Both the position numbers and the translations under genes were made by a program. The notes under the pieces were generated by a model, which was not told the origin of the DNA, ran no database searches, and saw only the letters and a list, made by a program, of their open reading frames with translations. 8,284 nucleotides of DNA from an uncultured delta proteobacterium (GTDB lineage: Bacteria; Myxococcota_A; Bradymonadia; REDH01). Of this stretch, positions 1 to 7,501 are shown piece by piece. How positions within the stretch are numbered: position 1 is the stretch's first letter; each line of letters starts with the position of its first letter. Location of the stretch: positions 1 through 8,284 of the forward strand of contig CAIWGR010000583.1 of NCBI GenBank assembly GCA_903912275.1, given 5' to 3'.

Positions 1-58
1 AGCCGACGGCGAAGAGCAGTCCAGCGGCAATCAACAGGGAGGGAGCAAATCGAGACAT
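1..58 (-). CDS. Start of an exported protein (5' fragment, runs off the left edge)
   Basis: Reading the minus strand from an ATG at 58-56 gives MSRFAPSLLIAAGLLFAVG before the window ends. A short Arg-containing N-terminus followed by an unbroken hydrophobic stretch is a typical Sec signal peptide or membrane anchor. No mature sequence is visible, so no function can be given. It lies on the same strand as the three genes to its right and starts 96 bases after the cysteine-rich protein gene ends, so it may be the next member of that operon or have its own promoter in the gap. The upstream sequence has no strong Shine-Dalgarno motif. The 59-154 gap holds only a weak 5-bp GCCGC/GCGGC dyad (83-100) and nothing else I can identify. 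Confidence 0.6.
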   Translation of the reverse strand, partial: MSRFAPSLLIAAGLLFAVG

Positions 59-154
59 GAAGCACCGGTCGAGAGAGTCGAAGCCGCCGGAAGGAGCGGC
101 CCGTCGCCCGCACCTAGTGCATCTGTCGTTTCACTCCAAGCCGTTGCCGACCAC

Positions 155-490
155 CTACATCACGCCCTCGTCGCAGACCTCGCCCAGCGGCTCACAGAGG
201 CAAACGCAGTTCGATGCACCCGGCCATGCCGCGCAGCCCCGCTCCGCGATGGCGGCAGCATCAGCGCTTGCTGTTCCGCCGAGGTAGCCCGCAGGACCAC
301 AGACCCAGTCGTTGTTCTCCACGCCCAGAGCCGGCGGATTCGCAGCGGGCAGGTCGTAGTGGCAGCCGCAGCTCCAGAGCTCTGCCGGCGGTGGGTCGGC
401 CTCGCTGCAGGCAGCACCAACAAGTGCCGCCAAGAAGAGGCAGACTGCCGCAGATTCAGGCCGTGCTACGTCACGCAAGCGACGCACCAC
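155..490 (-). CDS. Small cysteine-rich putative lipoprotein, function unknown
   Basis: The protein is 111 residues from a GTG at 490. GTG at 487 and TTG at 478 are alternative starts, and the TTG would overlap the upstream reductase stop codon by only 8 bases. An Arg-rich N-terminus is followed by a hydrophobic segment ending LVGAAC (Cys28), which fits a signal peptide with an imperfect lipobox. The rest is Pro/Ala/Gly-rich with eight cysteines: C41, C43, C64, C86, a CVCLC cluster at 95-99, and C106. An even number of cysteines in an exported protein suggests up to four disulfides; a metal site in the clustered CxCxC is the other possibility. I do not recognise the family. The 20-base overlap with the reductase gene, same strand, points to translational coupling. 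No good ribosome-binding site is visible, so the exact start is uncertain. Confidence 0.65.
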   Translation of the reverse strand: MVRRLRDVARPESAAVCLFLAALVGAACSEADPPPAELWSCGCHYDLPAANPPALGVENNDWVCGPAGYLGGTASADAAAIAERGCAAWPGASNCVCLCEPLGEVCDEGVM

Positions 491-1256
491 CGTCCACCAC
501 CAGCGTCTGCCCCGTCACGTAGCCAGCGGCCGGCGAGCAGAAGAAGGCGACGGCCGCGGCGACCTCTGCAGGCTCTCCCATCCGTCCAGCAGGAATGGAT
601 GAGATCCGCGCAGCGCGCACCTCTTCCAGCGTCAAACCCGTGCGCGCCGCTGCCTCTGAAAGCAGATGTTCCACCCGAGCGGTAGCCGTGAAACCCGGCG
701 CCACATTGTTGATGGTCACACCCCGCGGAGCCCACTGCGGCGCAAGCTCACGCACCAGCGCCACCACCGCCGGCCGCAGCGCGTTGCTCACCGTCAGCCC
801 CGACATCGGACGCGCGACCGTAGACGATGTGATCGTCACCACCCGCCCTACCCCCGCCTCGCACATCGCAAGGCCGAAGTGACGCAGGAGCCGCGCTGTC
901 GAGAGAAAGGTCAGTTCGAACCCCGTCCGCCAGGCCGCATCGTCCACCGCCTCAAAGCCACCCGGCGCAGGCCCGCCTGCATTGCAGACAAGCACCTGCG
1001 GCGGCGACGACCAGAGCGCCAGCGCGGCCTCGTGCAGTTGGTCGACACAGGAGGCCTCGGTGAGGTCACACACGACTCCGTCGATGCGGCGGCCAGGCGC
1101 TGCGGCACGAAGCTGCGCGACCGCCTCAGCCAGCGCCACGCCATCTCGCGCGCTCAACAGCAGCTCCATGCCCTGCGCGGCAAGCGCCTGCGCTGATGCA
1201 AAGCCAAGCCCGCGGCTGGAGGCCGTTACCAACGCTCGGCGGAGCGGCGGCTTCAC
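471..1256 (-). CDS. Atypical short-chain dehydrogenase/reductase (SDR)
   Basis: 261-residue Rossmann-fold oxidoreductase, the usual SDR length. The GTG start at 1256 is chosen because GTGA overlaps the stop of the upstream gene by 4 bases and the cofactor motif then begins at residue 11; a start at 1391 would add 45 low-quality residues overlapping that gene. Visible motifs are TASSRGLG (11-18, the TGxxxGxG nucleotide loop with Ala for the first Gly), CDL (63-65), CNAGG (91-95), ITSS (142-145, catalytic Ser region), NNVAPGF (183-189), PAGRMGEPAEVA (222-233) and a VDGG C-terminus. The catalytic YxxxK is absent: the aligned segment is SNALR (157-161), so Tyr becomes Ser and Lys becomes Arg. I recall SDRs annotated as 3-oxoacyl-ACP reductase-like with the same SNxLR variant, so it may be an old subgroup, but normal SDR catalysis is doubtful. 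Substrate unknown; probably NAD(P)-binding and cytoplasmic. Confidence 0.93.
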   Translation of the reverse strand: MKPPLRRALVTASSRGLGFASAQALAAQGMELLLSARDGVALAEAVAQLRAAAPGRRIDGVVCDLTEASCVDQLHEAALALWSSPPQVLVCNAGGPAPGGFEAVDDAAWRTGFELTFLSTARLLRHFGLAMCEAGVGRVVTITSSTVARPMSGLTVSNALRPAVVALVRELAPQWAPRGVTINNVAPGFTATARVEHLLSEAAARTGLTLEEVRAARISSIPAGRMGEPAEVAAAVAFFCSPAAGYVTGQTLVVDGGASLA

Positions 1257-2245
1257 TTCCAGGCGGCAGGGAAGAGCGGCACGGGCACCGTCCCGTCGAG
1301 CATCGGCAGCACATCCACCGCTCCGCTCCGCTCGAGCGCGCTCAGCTTCGTGACCAGCGAGGCCAGCTGCATCCGGTTGCGGTCGTGCCACCAGGTGAGC
1401 GGCTGGTAGCTCGGCGTCGCCAGCTTCACCTGCTCATCGGCAAAGACCGAGTCTCCAACCAACAACAGGCGACGACCGCTTGGCAGCGAGACGAGCAGCG
1501 CGATCTCCTCAGGACCCGACGCACGGTAGGTCACAGCCACCACCGAACCATCGTCGAAGAGATCGTCCGACTTCCGCCCGCCGAGGTAGGCGCCGCCGCC
1601 AAATGACATCGCAGAGAGACGGGGCCGGAGCTCCTGCGCTGAGGGCAGATCGTAGGCGTAGCGGTAGGGCCAAGAAGACCCGGTCGAACTCGAAATCTCC
1701 CCCGAGCCGGCAAAGGCGCGGACGCTGTCGGGCATCGAGAGCAGCCCTCCCGTGTTGTACCAGCGCATCGACGGCAGGATGATGCGATCCACGCCGAGCG
1801 ACGGATAGAGTTGCGCCAGCGACGTGAGGGGCTTGGAGGCCGCAAAGGGCGTTCCTACCTTCCAGCCCACCTGCCGCTCGTTGTGCTCGGGAGAGAGACC
1901 CGTGCCGAAGAGGATCGTACCCTTCGGGTGGCGGATGAGCGCTGCGCGGAAGGCCACCCGCCGCCTGCCCCATCCTAACCCCTGCGCAAGGTGTGTACCG
2001 ACGGTCTGCGACTCGGCCGTCTCGATGAAGGAGATCGAGACCTCGACGGGCGGGTTCGGCGCGGCAGGGATCGCCGGCAGCGCGGGACGATCGTGCGTGA
2101 GGGAGTAGGGATAGAGCTGCGAGACCTCGAGCAGACCCCACACCAGCCCGGCGCCGAGCAGCATTCCGAGAAGGCCGCGCATCCAGGGGAGCCGGTCGGA
2201 GGGCGCGGCAGGGGACGGAGAAGGAAGAGTCGCTTCGGTGCTCAT
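1253..2245 (-). CDS. Membrane-anchored metallo-beta-lactamase-fold protein lacking the metal ligands
   Basis: 330 residues from ATG at 2245, preceded 5 bases upstream by a strong AGGAAGG (2251-2257). An in-frame ATG at 2281 is less likely because it would sit upstream of this site. A Pro/Ser-rich head is followed by a hydrophobic segment (about 22-40), so the main domain should be outside the inner membrane. The body follows the layout of lactonase-like MBL hydrolases: RHPKGTILFGTGLSP (105-119), a central strand-loop at 155-169, DLFDDGSVVAV (228-238), then LPSGRRLLLVGDSVF (254-268). The central motif reads LPSMRWYNTGGL where active enzymes read THxHxDHxGG, so all four ligands are replaced (Ser, Arg, Tyr, Asn). 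The later GH(T) loop is RASGP and the final GHD is MLD; only Asp265 of GDS remains. It is probably a non-catalytic relative with a binding or scaffold role. It is the first gene of the minus-strand run and is coupled to the SDR by GTGA. Confidence 0.88.
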   Translation of the reverse strand: MSTEATLPSPSPAAPSDRLPWMRGLLGMLLGAGLVWGLLEVSQLYPYSLTHDRPALPAIPAAPNPPVEVSISFIETAESQTVGTHLAQGLGWGRRRVAFRAALIRHPKGTILFGTGLSPEHNERQVGWKVGTPFAASKPLTSLAQLYPSLGVDRIILPSMRWYNTGGLLSMPDSVRAFAGSGEISSSTGSSWPYRYAYDLPSAQELRPRLSAMSFGGGAYLGGRKSDDLFDDGSVVAVTYRASGPEEIALLVSLPSGRRLLLVGDSVFADEQVKLATPSYQPLTWWHDRNRMQLASLVTKLSALERSGAVDVLPMLDGTVPVPLFPAAWK

Positions 2246-2307
2246 GCGGGCCTTCCTGCACCAGATGCGCCGCGGTTGCAAGCCGCCACACGAGGTTTGG
2301 CCTCAAC

Positions 2308-2328
2308 GGGCGACTGTGGTAGTCGCCC
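2308..2328. promoter_or_regulatory. Perfect inverted repeat in the divergent spacer
   Basis: GGGCGACT (2308-2315) and AGTCGCCC (2321-2328) are exact reverse complements around a 5-base GTGGT loop. They lie in the 109-base gap between the two divergently transcribed genes (starts at 2245 and 2355). The centre is about 37 bases upstream of the plus-strand start and 73 upstream of the minus-strand start. It could be an operator controlling one or both directions, or a hairpin in the 5' leader of the cytochrome mRNA. There is no T-run after it, so it is not an ordinary terminator. I see no convincing -35/-10 pair in either direction in this gap. Confidence 0.5.
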
Positions 2329-2354
2329 CGCCGAGACGACCCTTGAGGATGCCC

Positions 2355-2783
2355 ATGAACGCTCAAACTTCGATCCCCTCGTTCACCTCCACCCTCTGCC
2401 TCTTCCTGCTCTGCGCTGCCGCGCTGCTCGCGGGCTGCCCTGACTTCGGCGACCCGCCTGTCGCCATCGACCTCGGCGGCGGGAGCGGCTCGGGCGACCC
2501 CCAGTTCACCTACTGCGCCGACATCAAGCCCATCCTCAGTCCGGCCTGCGGTCGCTGCCACGGCGGAGGCCCGGACGGCGGTCAGTACCCCGACCTCGAC
2601 GTCTTCGCCGAGCGCAACGCGGGATGGGGCAGCGTCTCCACCGACCTCGACCGTTCCCTCAACCGCATTAACATTGGCGACATGCCACCGCTGGGGTCGC
2701 CGGATCCGGCCGTCACGGCGAATCAGCTCGCCATCATCGAGGCCTGGAAGGCCCAGGGCATGCCCGAAGGCTCCTGCAACTAG
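2355..2783 (+). CDS. Monoheme cytochrome c lipoprotein (first of pair)
   Basis: 142 residues. An ATG at 2349 and another at 2355 are in frame; GAGG at 2345-2348 abuts the first but is 6 bases from the second, so 2355 is preferred. The signal peptide ends in a clean lipobox LLAGC (lipidated Cys28), then a Gly/Ser linker. The mature domain has a c-type heme site CGRCH (65-69) within YCADIKPILSPACGRCHGGG and a likely axial methionine at Met110 in IGDMPPLG. The C-terminal part reads NQLAIIEAWKAQGMPEG, typical of small class-I-like cytochrome domains in predicted surface or periplasmic redox lipoproteins. Cys54 and Cys141 could form a disulfide. It should be anchored to a membrane and transfer electrons in the periplasm. 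The next gene encodes a similar protein after only 8 bases, so the two are cotranscribed. Confidence 0.88.
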   Translation: MNAQTSIPSFTSTLCLFLLCAAALLAGCPDFGDPPVAIDLGGGSGSGDPQFTYCADIKPILSPACGRCHGGGPDGGQYPDLDVFAERNAGWGSVSTDLDRSLNRINIGDMPPLGSPDPAVTANQLAIIEAWKAQGMPEGSCN

Positions 2784-2791
2784 GCGATACG

Positions 2792-3337
2792 ATGGCGCGC
2801 CTCCTCCACGCTGGCCGCCTGGTCGCCCTTGCCTGCCTCGCCCTCGCCGGCTGTTTTCCCTCCATCCCGAGGGGCAACGGCAGCGACGCCGGCTCCCTCT
2901 TCGATGTCGGCCTCGCAGACCTCGGCGTGGACTTCGACACCGGCCTCACCACCGCGCCGCCCGACGGCTCTGACGACGCCAACGCCGGCTCCGGCAGCGG
3001 CCATCACGACCTCCCTGTGCCCACGATGGCTGAGGTCTCTGCCTCGGTGCTCGTGCCCGCCTGCGGCGACTGCCACATCTCGCAGACGCTGGGCAACCTC
3101 TGGCTCGAGCCCAACGCGGCTCTCCGCGACAGGCTCCTGGCCAGCTCCCTTCAGGCCGCGCCGATGCCGCTTGTCACACCCGGCGACCTCGATGCCTCCT
3201 ACCTCTGGCGCAAGGTCGAAGGCAGCCACCTCACAGCCGGCGGTCTGGGCGAAGCGATGCCGCTCGGTCGCGCAGCGCTCACCGAGGCCCAGACCGACCT
3301 GCTTCGCCGCTGGATCGAGGGCGGCGCGCCGCCCTGA
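2792..3337 (+). CDS. Monoheme cytochrome c lipoprotein (second of pair)
   Basis: 181 residues from ATG at 2792; the AGG of the overlapping TAGGCG at the previous stop codon can serve as its ribosome-binding site, suggesting coupled translation. The signal peptide ends LALAGC (Cys21, lipobox). A long flexible Asp/Gly/Ser-rich linker (about 28-72) has a loose DVGLADLGVDFDTG pattern, then comes a heme c site CGDCH (91-95) in SVLVPACGDCH, a likely axial Met156 in EAMPLG, and a C-terminal QTDLLRRWIEGGAPP helix typical of this cytochrome class. It shares domain order with the upstream cytochrome (lipobox, linker, one CxxCH, MPxG, W-I/A-x-G ending), so the pair may be old duplicates, although overall sequence similarity looks low. 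The longer linker could let the heme domain reach further from its membrane anchor. The gene ends 9 bases from the convergent porin gene. Confidence 0.87.
   Translation: MARLLHAGRLVALACLALAGCFPSIPRGNGSDAGSLFDVGLADLGVDFDTGLTTAPPDGSDDANAGSGSGHHDLPVPTMAEVSASVLVPACGDCHISQTLGNLWLEPNAALRDRLLASSLQAAPMPLVTPGDLDASYLWRKVEGSHLTAGGLGEAMPLGRAALTEAQTDLLRRWIEGGAPP
3318..3335. terminator. 18-nt perfect palindrome at the convergent gene junction (possible bidirectional terminator)
   Basis: The 18 bases covering the last codons and first stop base of the second cytochrome gene are their own reverse complement (arms AGGGCGGCG / CGCCGCCCT). In RNA this can form a very GC-rich stem of about 7 bp with a CGCG loop. 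It sits exactly where the cytochrome and porin transcripts meet, so a bidirectional terminator role is plausible. There is no U-tract on either side, and codons for Glu-Gly-Gly-Ala-Pro-Pro can give such a palindrome by chance in GC-rich DNA, so the call is weak. Confidence 0.3.
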
Positions 3338-3346
3338 ACCGGTCGC

Positions 3347-4753
3347 CTAGTAGAAGAGGTGCAGCTGGCTCAGCCACTGCCCCTTGTCCGAAACCTTCGG
3401 GTTCTCCGACATCTCATACCGGTAGACCAAGTCGAACTGCACGCCCGCGTAGGGGTTGAATTCGAAGCCGCCCATCACCCGGCTCTTCGCGTTCTCGGTG
3501 AGCGCCAGATCCGGGTCTTCCCACTCGTAGCGGACCTTGGGCGAGATGCCCGTGAAGCCATGCCACTGCAGCTCATGGAAGGCAGCGAGTTGCTTCGGCG
3601 CTCCGCCAGCATCGCTGAGATTCCGCGTGTCGCTGCGGTAGTCGAGCTCGCCCATGTAGATCAGCGGAAAGAGGCTGTAGGCCCACATCGGACCGGCTGC
3701 GAACTCGGTCGAGTCATCGGCAGTCCGCTTGCCGTAATGCATCGTCCCGCCGGCCGTGAAGTTCATGCCGCGCCAGCCGCCCTGCGCAGTCACACCGTTG
3801 GCTGCGAAGTTGGTACGCAGCTCGCCCGGCCAGCTCTCCAGGCCCTCATGCCAGAGCATCACATTGCTCCAGCTCTCGTAGTAGGCGTGACCCCACTCGA
3901 CGCCGAGCGCCTGCCGGTTCTGGTCAAAACCGGTGTCGCGCCGCGTGAAGGAGGTGTGGTCGGAGATGCGCCAGCCGTAAGGCTGGAAGAAGCGGCCCAC
4001 GCGCACATACTGGCTTCCTGGCAGGTCGTGCAGCATCACGAAGGTCTCACGCACCCAGGCACGCTTCTTCGCGGCCGACGCATAGGTCTGGCCATCAGGA
4101 AGCAGCTGCTGACCCTGCACGCCGAGGTCGAGATAGGCGGTGACATTGGAGGCGGGGTGCAGCGCGCCGTAGAGTTCCAACTCCATCGGGAAGGTGGCCG
4201 ACTTGGCAGGGGTGCCGAACTCGGTCCCCGTCGCCTTCGTCTCTTGGGTCGTGACATTCATCAGCCGAATGTCGGTGCCAATCTGGTAGCGCGGCGCTGG
4301 ATCGATATCGCCATAACGGTCGGGAATCTCGCGGTGCTGCACCTCGCCCGGCCACCAGCCGCCGTTCCAGGCGCCGAACATATCGAACTCGCCCTTGCTC
4401 GGCTCGCCTTCGCGGAGGAAGCGGGCCGGATTGGCGCTCTCGCCGGGACGGGGCCCGAACATCGGAAGCACCTCCTCGCCGTAGAACTCGCCCAGCGGTG
4501 TGCGGAGACCGCCGCCCGATGGGTTCACGTGGCAGCCCTGGCAGTCGAGCGTACAGCGGCGGTTGGCCTTCTCCGGGTTGAGCCAGCCCGTGGGCTCGAC
4601 GTGGCAGGTGTTGCAGGCATGCGCGGAGCTCACCGAATACATCGGCGTGGCAGCGGCGGGTGAAGCCCATCCGAGGAGCGCTGCAGCGAGCGTCACACAG
4701 ACCAGGCCGAGAAGAACCATCGAACGCGAAAACGGAAGCGGAGCCAGACGCAT
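3347..4753 (-). CDS. Outer-membrane porin with two N-terminal c-type hemes (fused diheme cytochrome-porin)
   Basis: 468 residues from ATG at 4753, with AGAGGT about 8 bases upstream. The signal peptide is about 1-35 (hydrophobic 12-28, likely cleavage after SPAAA). Immediately after it are two heme-attachment sites, CNTCH (47-51) and CQGCH (71-75), with an extra Cys67, in a segment that also reads HVEPTGWLNP and HVNPSGGGLRTPLGEFYG. From roughly residue 150 the chain has alternating polar/hydrophobic, aromatic-rich strands (for example YLDLGVQGQQL, QYVRVGRFFQPYGW, QFDLVYRYEM) and ends in QLHLFY, the C-terminal aromatic signature of outer-membrane beta-barrels. The barrel portion of about 320 residues could hold roughly 14-16 strands. 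Fused cytochrome-porins such as Cyc2 carry electrons across the outer membrane, usually with one heme; this one has two and lacks the usual Cyc2 heme-region wording, so it is probably a separate family. Electron donor or acceptor unknown. It converges on the cytochrome lipoprotein genes. Confidence 0.88.
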   Translation of the reverse strand: MRLAPLPFSRSMVLLGLVCVTLAAALLGWASPAAATPMYSVSSAHACNTCHVEPTGWLNPEKANRRCTLDCQGCHVNPSGGGLRTPLGEFYGEEVLPMFGPRPGESANPARFLREGEPSKGEFDMFGAWNGGWWPGEVQHREIPDRYGDIDPAPRYQIGTDIRLMNVTTQETKATGTEFGTPAKSATFPMELELYGALHPASNVTAYLDLGVQGQQLLPDGQTYASAAKKRAWVRETFVMLHDLPGSQYVRVGRFFQPYGWRISDHTSFTRRDTGFDQNRQALGVEWGHAYYESWSNVMLWHEGLESWPGELRTNFAANGVTAQGGWRGMNFTAGGTMHYGKRTADDSTEFAAGPMWAYSLFPLIYMGELDYRSDTRNLSDAGGAPKQLAAFHELQWHGFTGISPKVRYEWEDPDLALTENAKSRVMGGFEFNPYAGVQFDLVYRYEMSENPKVSDKGQWLSQLHLFY

Positions 4754-4932
4754 GAGCGAGACCTCTTTCAGACAACAAAGCCGCGCCTAGCCTTCCTCTC
4801 ATCGGGCAAAAAGCGCAACGGTGTTTGAAGATGTGACCATCCTCACAGGCTCTGCTAGCGGCCCCGCGACGGACCGGTTCGGACCGCCCACGCCGGTGCC
4901 CATCGCCCGCCCCTCACGCCCGTAGCGAATCC
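4754..4932. promoter_or_regulatory. Divergent intergenic region between the diheme porin and rlmI
   Basis: This 179-base gap must hold the promoters for the minus-strand porin gene and the plus-strand methyltransferase gene. It is locally less GC-rich around 4800-4850 (CAAAAAG, GTGTTTGAAG), as expected of a promoter region, but no clear -35/-10 pair stands out in either direction. A direct repeat CGGACCG occurs at 4870-4876 and 4880-4886, 10 bases start to start, which is one helical turn and could be a weak operator. No small ORF with a convincing start or RNA gene is evident here. Confidence 0.35.
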
Positions 4933-6097
<1,165 letters not shown>

Positions 6098-6108
<11 letters not shown>

Positions 6109-7453
6109 AGCGGGCCAAGAGCTCCGTGTGCCGCGTCTGCGGCAGCAGGTCGTGGGCGCTCACCTCATCGAGTCGGTAGCCGTCCGCCATCAACCGGCTG
6201 GCGTCCCGCGCAAAGCTATCCGGGTTGCAGCTCATGTAGAGGAGCTTCGCCGGCCGGAGCGCCAGCAGCCCCGCCAGCACCGCAGGCTCCAGCCCCTTGC
6301 GCGGAGGATTGACCACCACCGCGTCAGGCCGCGCCCAACCGGCCGCAAAGGCCTCGGCCGCGGTCATGACCTCAAACTTTGCCTGCACCGGCAGCGTCGC
6401 AGCGACCGACCGCGCGGCATCGATGCTCGAGGCCCCGCTCTCAGCACCGAACAGCTTCGAGACGCCGCCCACGACCACACCGTGAAGACCGATGGCGCCC
6501 ATGCCGCAGTAGAGATCCCACACGGTCTCCGCGCCGGCCAGCCAGCTGCCCGCAAGCTCATACATGGCGCCCGCTGCCTCGGCGTTGAGCTGCGCAAAAC
6601 CCGACGTCCCGATCGGCAGGTCCAGACGGCCGTAGCGCTCCATCACAGAGGCCGCACCAGCCGCCCAGACAGGCTCGCTGCGCCGTACTGCGTCGCCCGC
6701 ATCCTCATTCACCGACCAACCCCAGCCGGCCCAGCCAAGGCGCTCCGCAAGCTGCTCTGTCCAGGCCGGCGGTGCTGTCATCGCGCGGCCGAAGATCAGC
6801 TCTCCGACGACCTCGCCTGCGCGATTTCCGCGCAGCACAAGATAGCGCGGCCACGCGGTCTGCGGCGCATCGGCGAGCGCTCGGATGAACTGCGATGCCG
6901 CGGCATCGATGGAAGGAAGCACCGCCACACAGGGAACCATGTCGGCGAGCTCTGCGCCCGCAGGGACGCGGCTGGCAAGCATGGCCAGTCCGTCGATGTC
7001 GGCAACAACATGGTAGATGTTCCGGTTGCGATAGCGGAGCGAAGGACCGGAGCGTTCGAGCACGGGGGTCGCGCCGATGGAGGCCAGCGCGGTGTGGAGC
7101 CAGCGCACCTTGAGCGCAATGCCATCGGCCTCCGGCATGGGCAGCAGCGGGCAGCCGCCGCAGCGCACTGCGCCTTGCATCGCGGAGAGGCAGAGCTCGC
7201 GCGGCGGCGTCGCGGAGGGGACAATGCGGGTGTCGAGCACCCGCCCCCAAGCCATGGGCCGGTGGGGGCTCACATGGTCGAGTTCGACATAGCCCTTGCA
7301 GCCCAGCACCATCTCGGCCACACGCACCTCGAGCGCCCCCTCGTAGGCCACGCAGGAGCCATCCTCCGCCACCTCCTCGAAGGTGAGCACGAGCCGGTCG
7401 CCGGGCCTGAACCGGCGCGGCGCGGAGGAGGGATTCGCAGGTCGCTGCTTCAT
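6098..7453 (-). CDS. RNA (uracil-C5) methyltransferase, TrmA/RlmD family
   Basis: 451 residues from ATG at 7453 (GGTGAG 6 bases upstream). An in-frame ATG at 7501 with AAGGT upstream would add 16 residues and cannot be excluded. The family transfers methyl from SAM to C5 of uracil in 23S rRNA or tRNA. A TRAM-like RNA-binding domain (about 16-80: PGDRLVLTFEEV, GYVEL) is followed by CGGC (98-101), GFAQLN (285-290, the FxQxN motif), VWDLYCGMGAIGLH (311-324, SAM site), VNPPRKGL (381-388), LLYMSCNP (404-411) with Cys409 the probable nucleophile, and HDLLPQTRHTELL (434-446, general-base Glu). RlmD/RumA holds a 4Fe-4S cluster with a CxxxxxCxxC plus one later Cys. Here C98, C101 and C175 align but the first Cys is C88, giving a nine-residue gap instead of five. 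Closest to RlmD/RumA; the exact target is uncertain, so no symbol is given. Confidence 0.92.
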
Positions 7454-7501
7454 GTTTCGCTCACCAATCCCTGCAATCCGACGGCCCGTTCCTTGCGCCA
7501 T

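Noticed and set aside
83..100. GCCGC/GCGGC dyad downstream of the cysteine-rich protein gene
   Set aside because: Five base pairs with an 8-base loop in GC-rich DNA, no T-run; expected by chance.
1257..1391. Longer SDR start at 1391
   Set aside because: It would add 45 residues wholly inside the MBL gene, and the GTGA overlap with the GTG at 1256 explains the start better.
1509..2561. 350-codon open frame on the minus strand
   Set aside because: It overlaps the MBL-fold gene in another frame and runs into the first cytochrome gene; composition is Arg/Ala/Gly-rich and shows no domains.
3359..4663. 434-codon open frame on the plus strand
   Set aside because: It is antisense to the diheme porin, which has a signal peptide, hemes and a barrel C-terminus; the plus-strand product has none.
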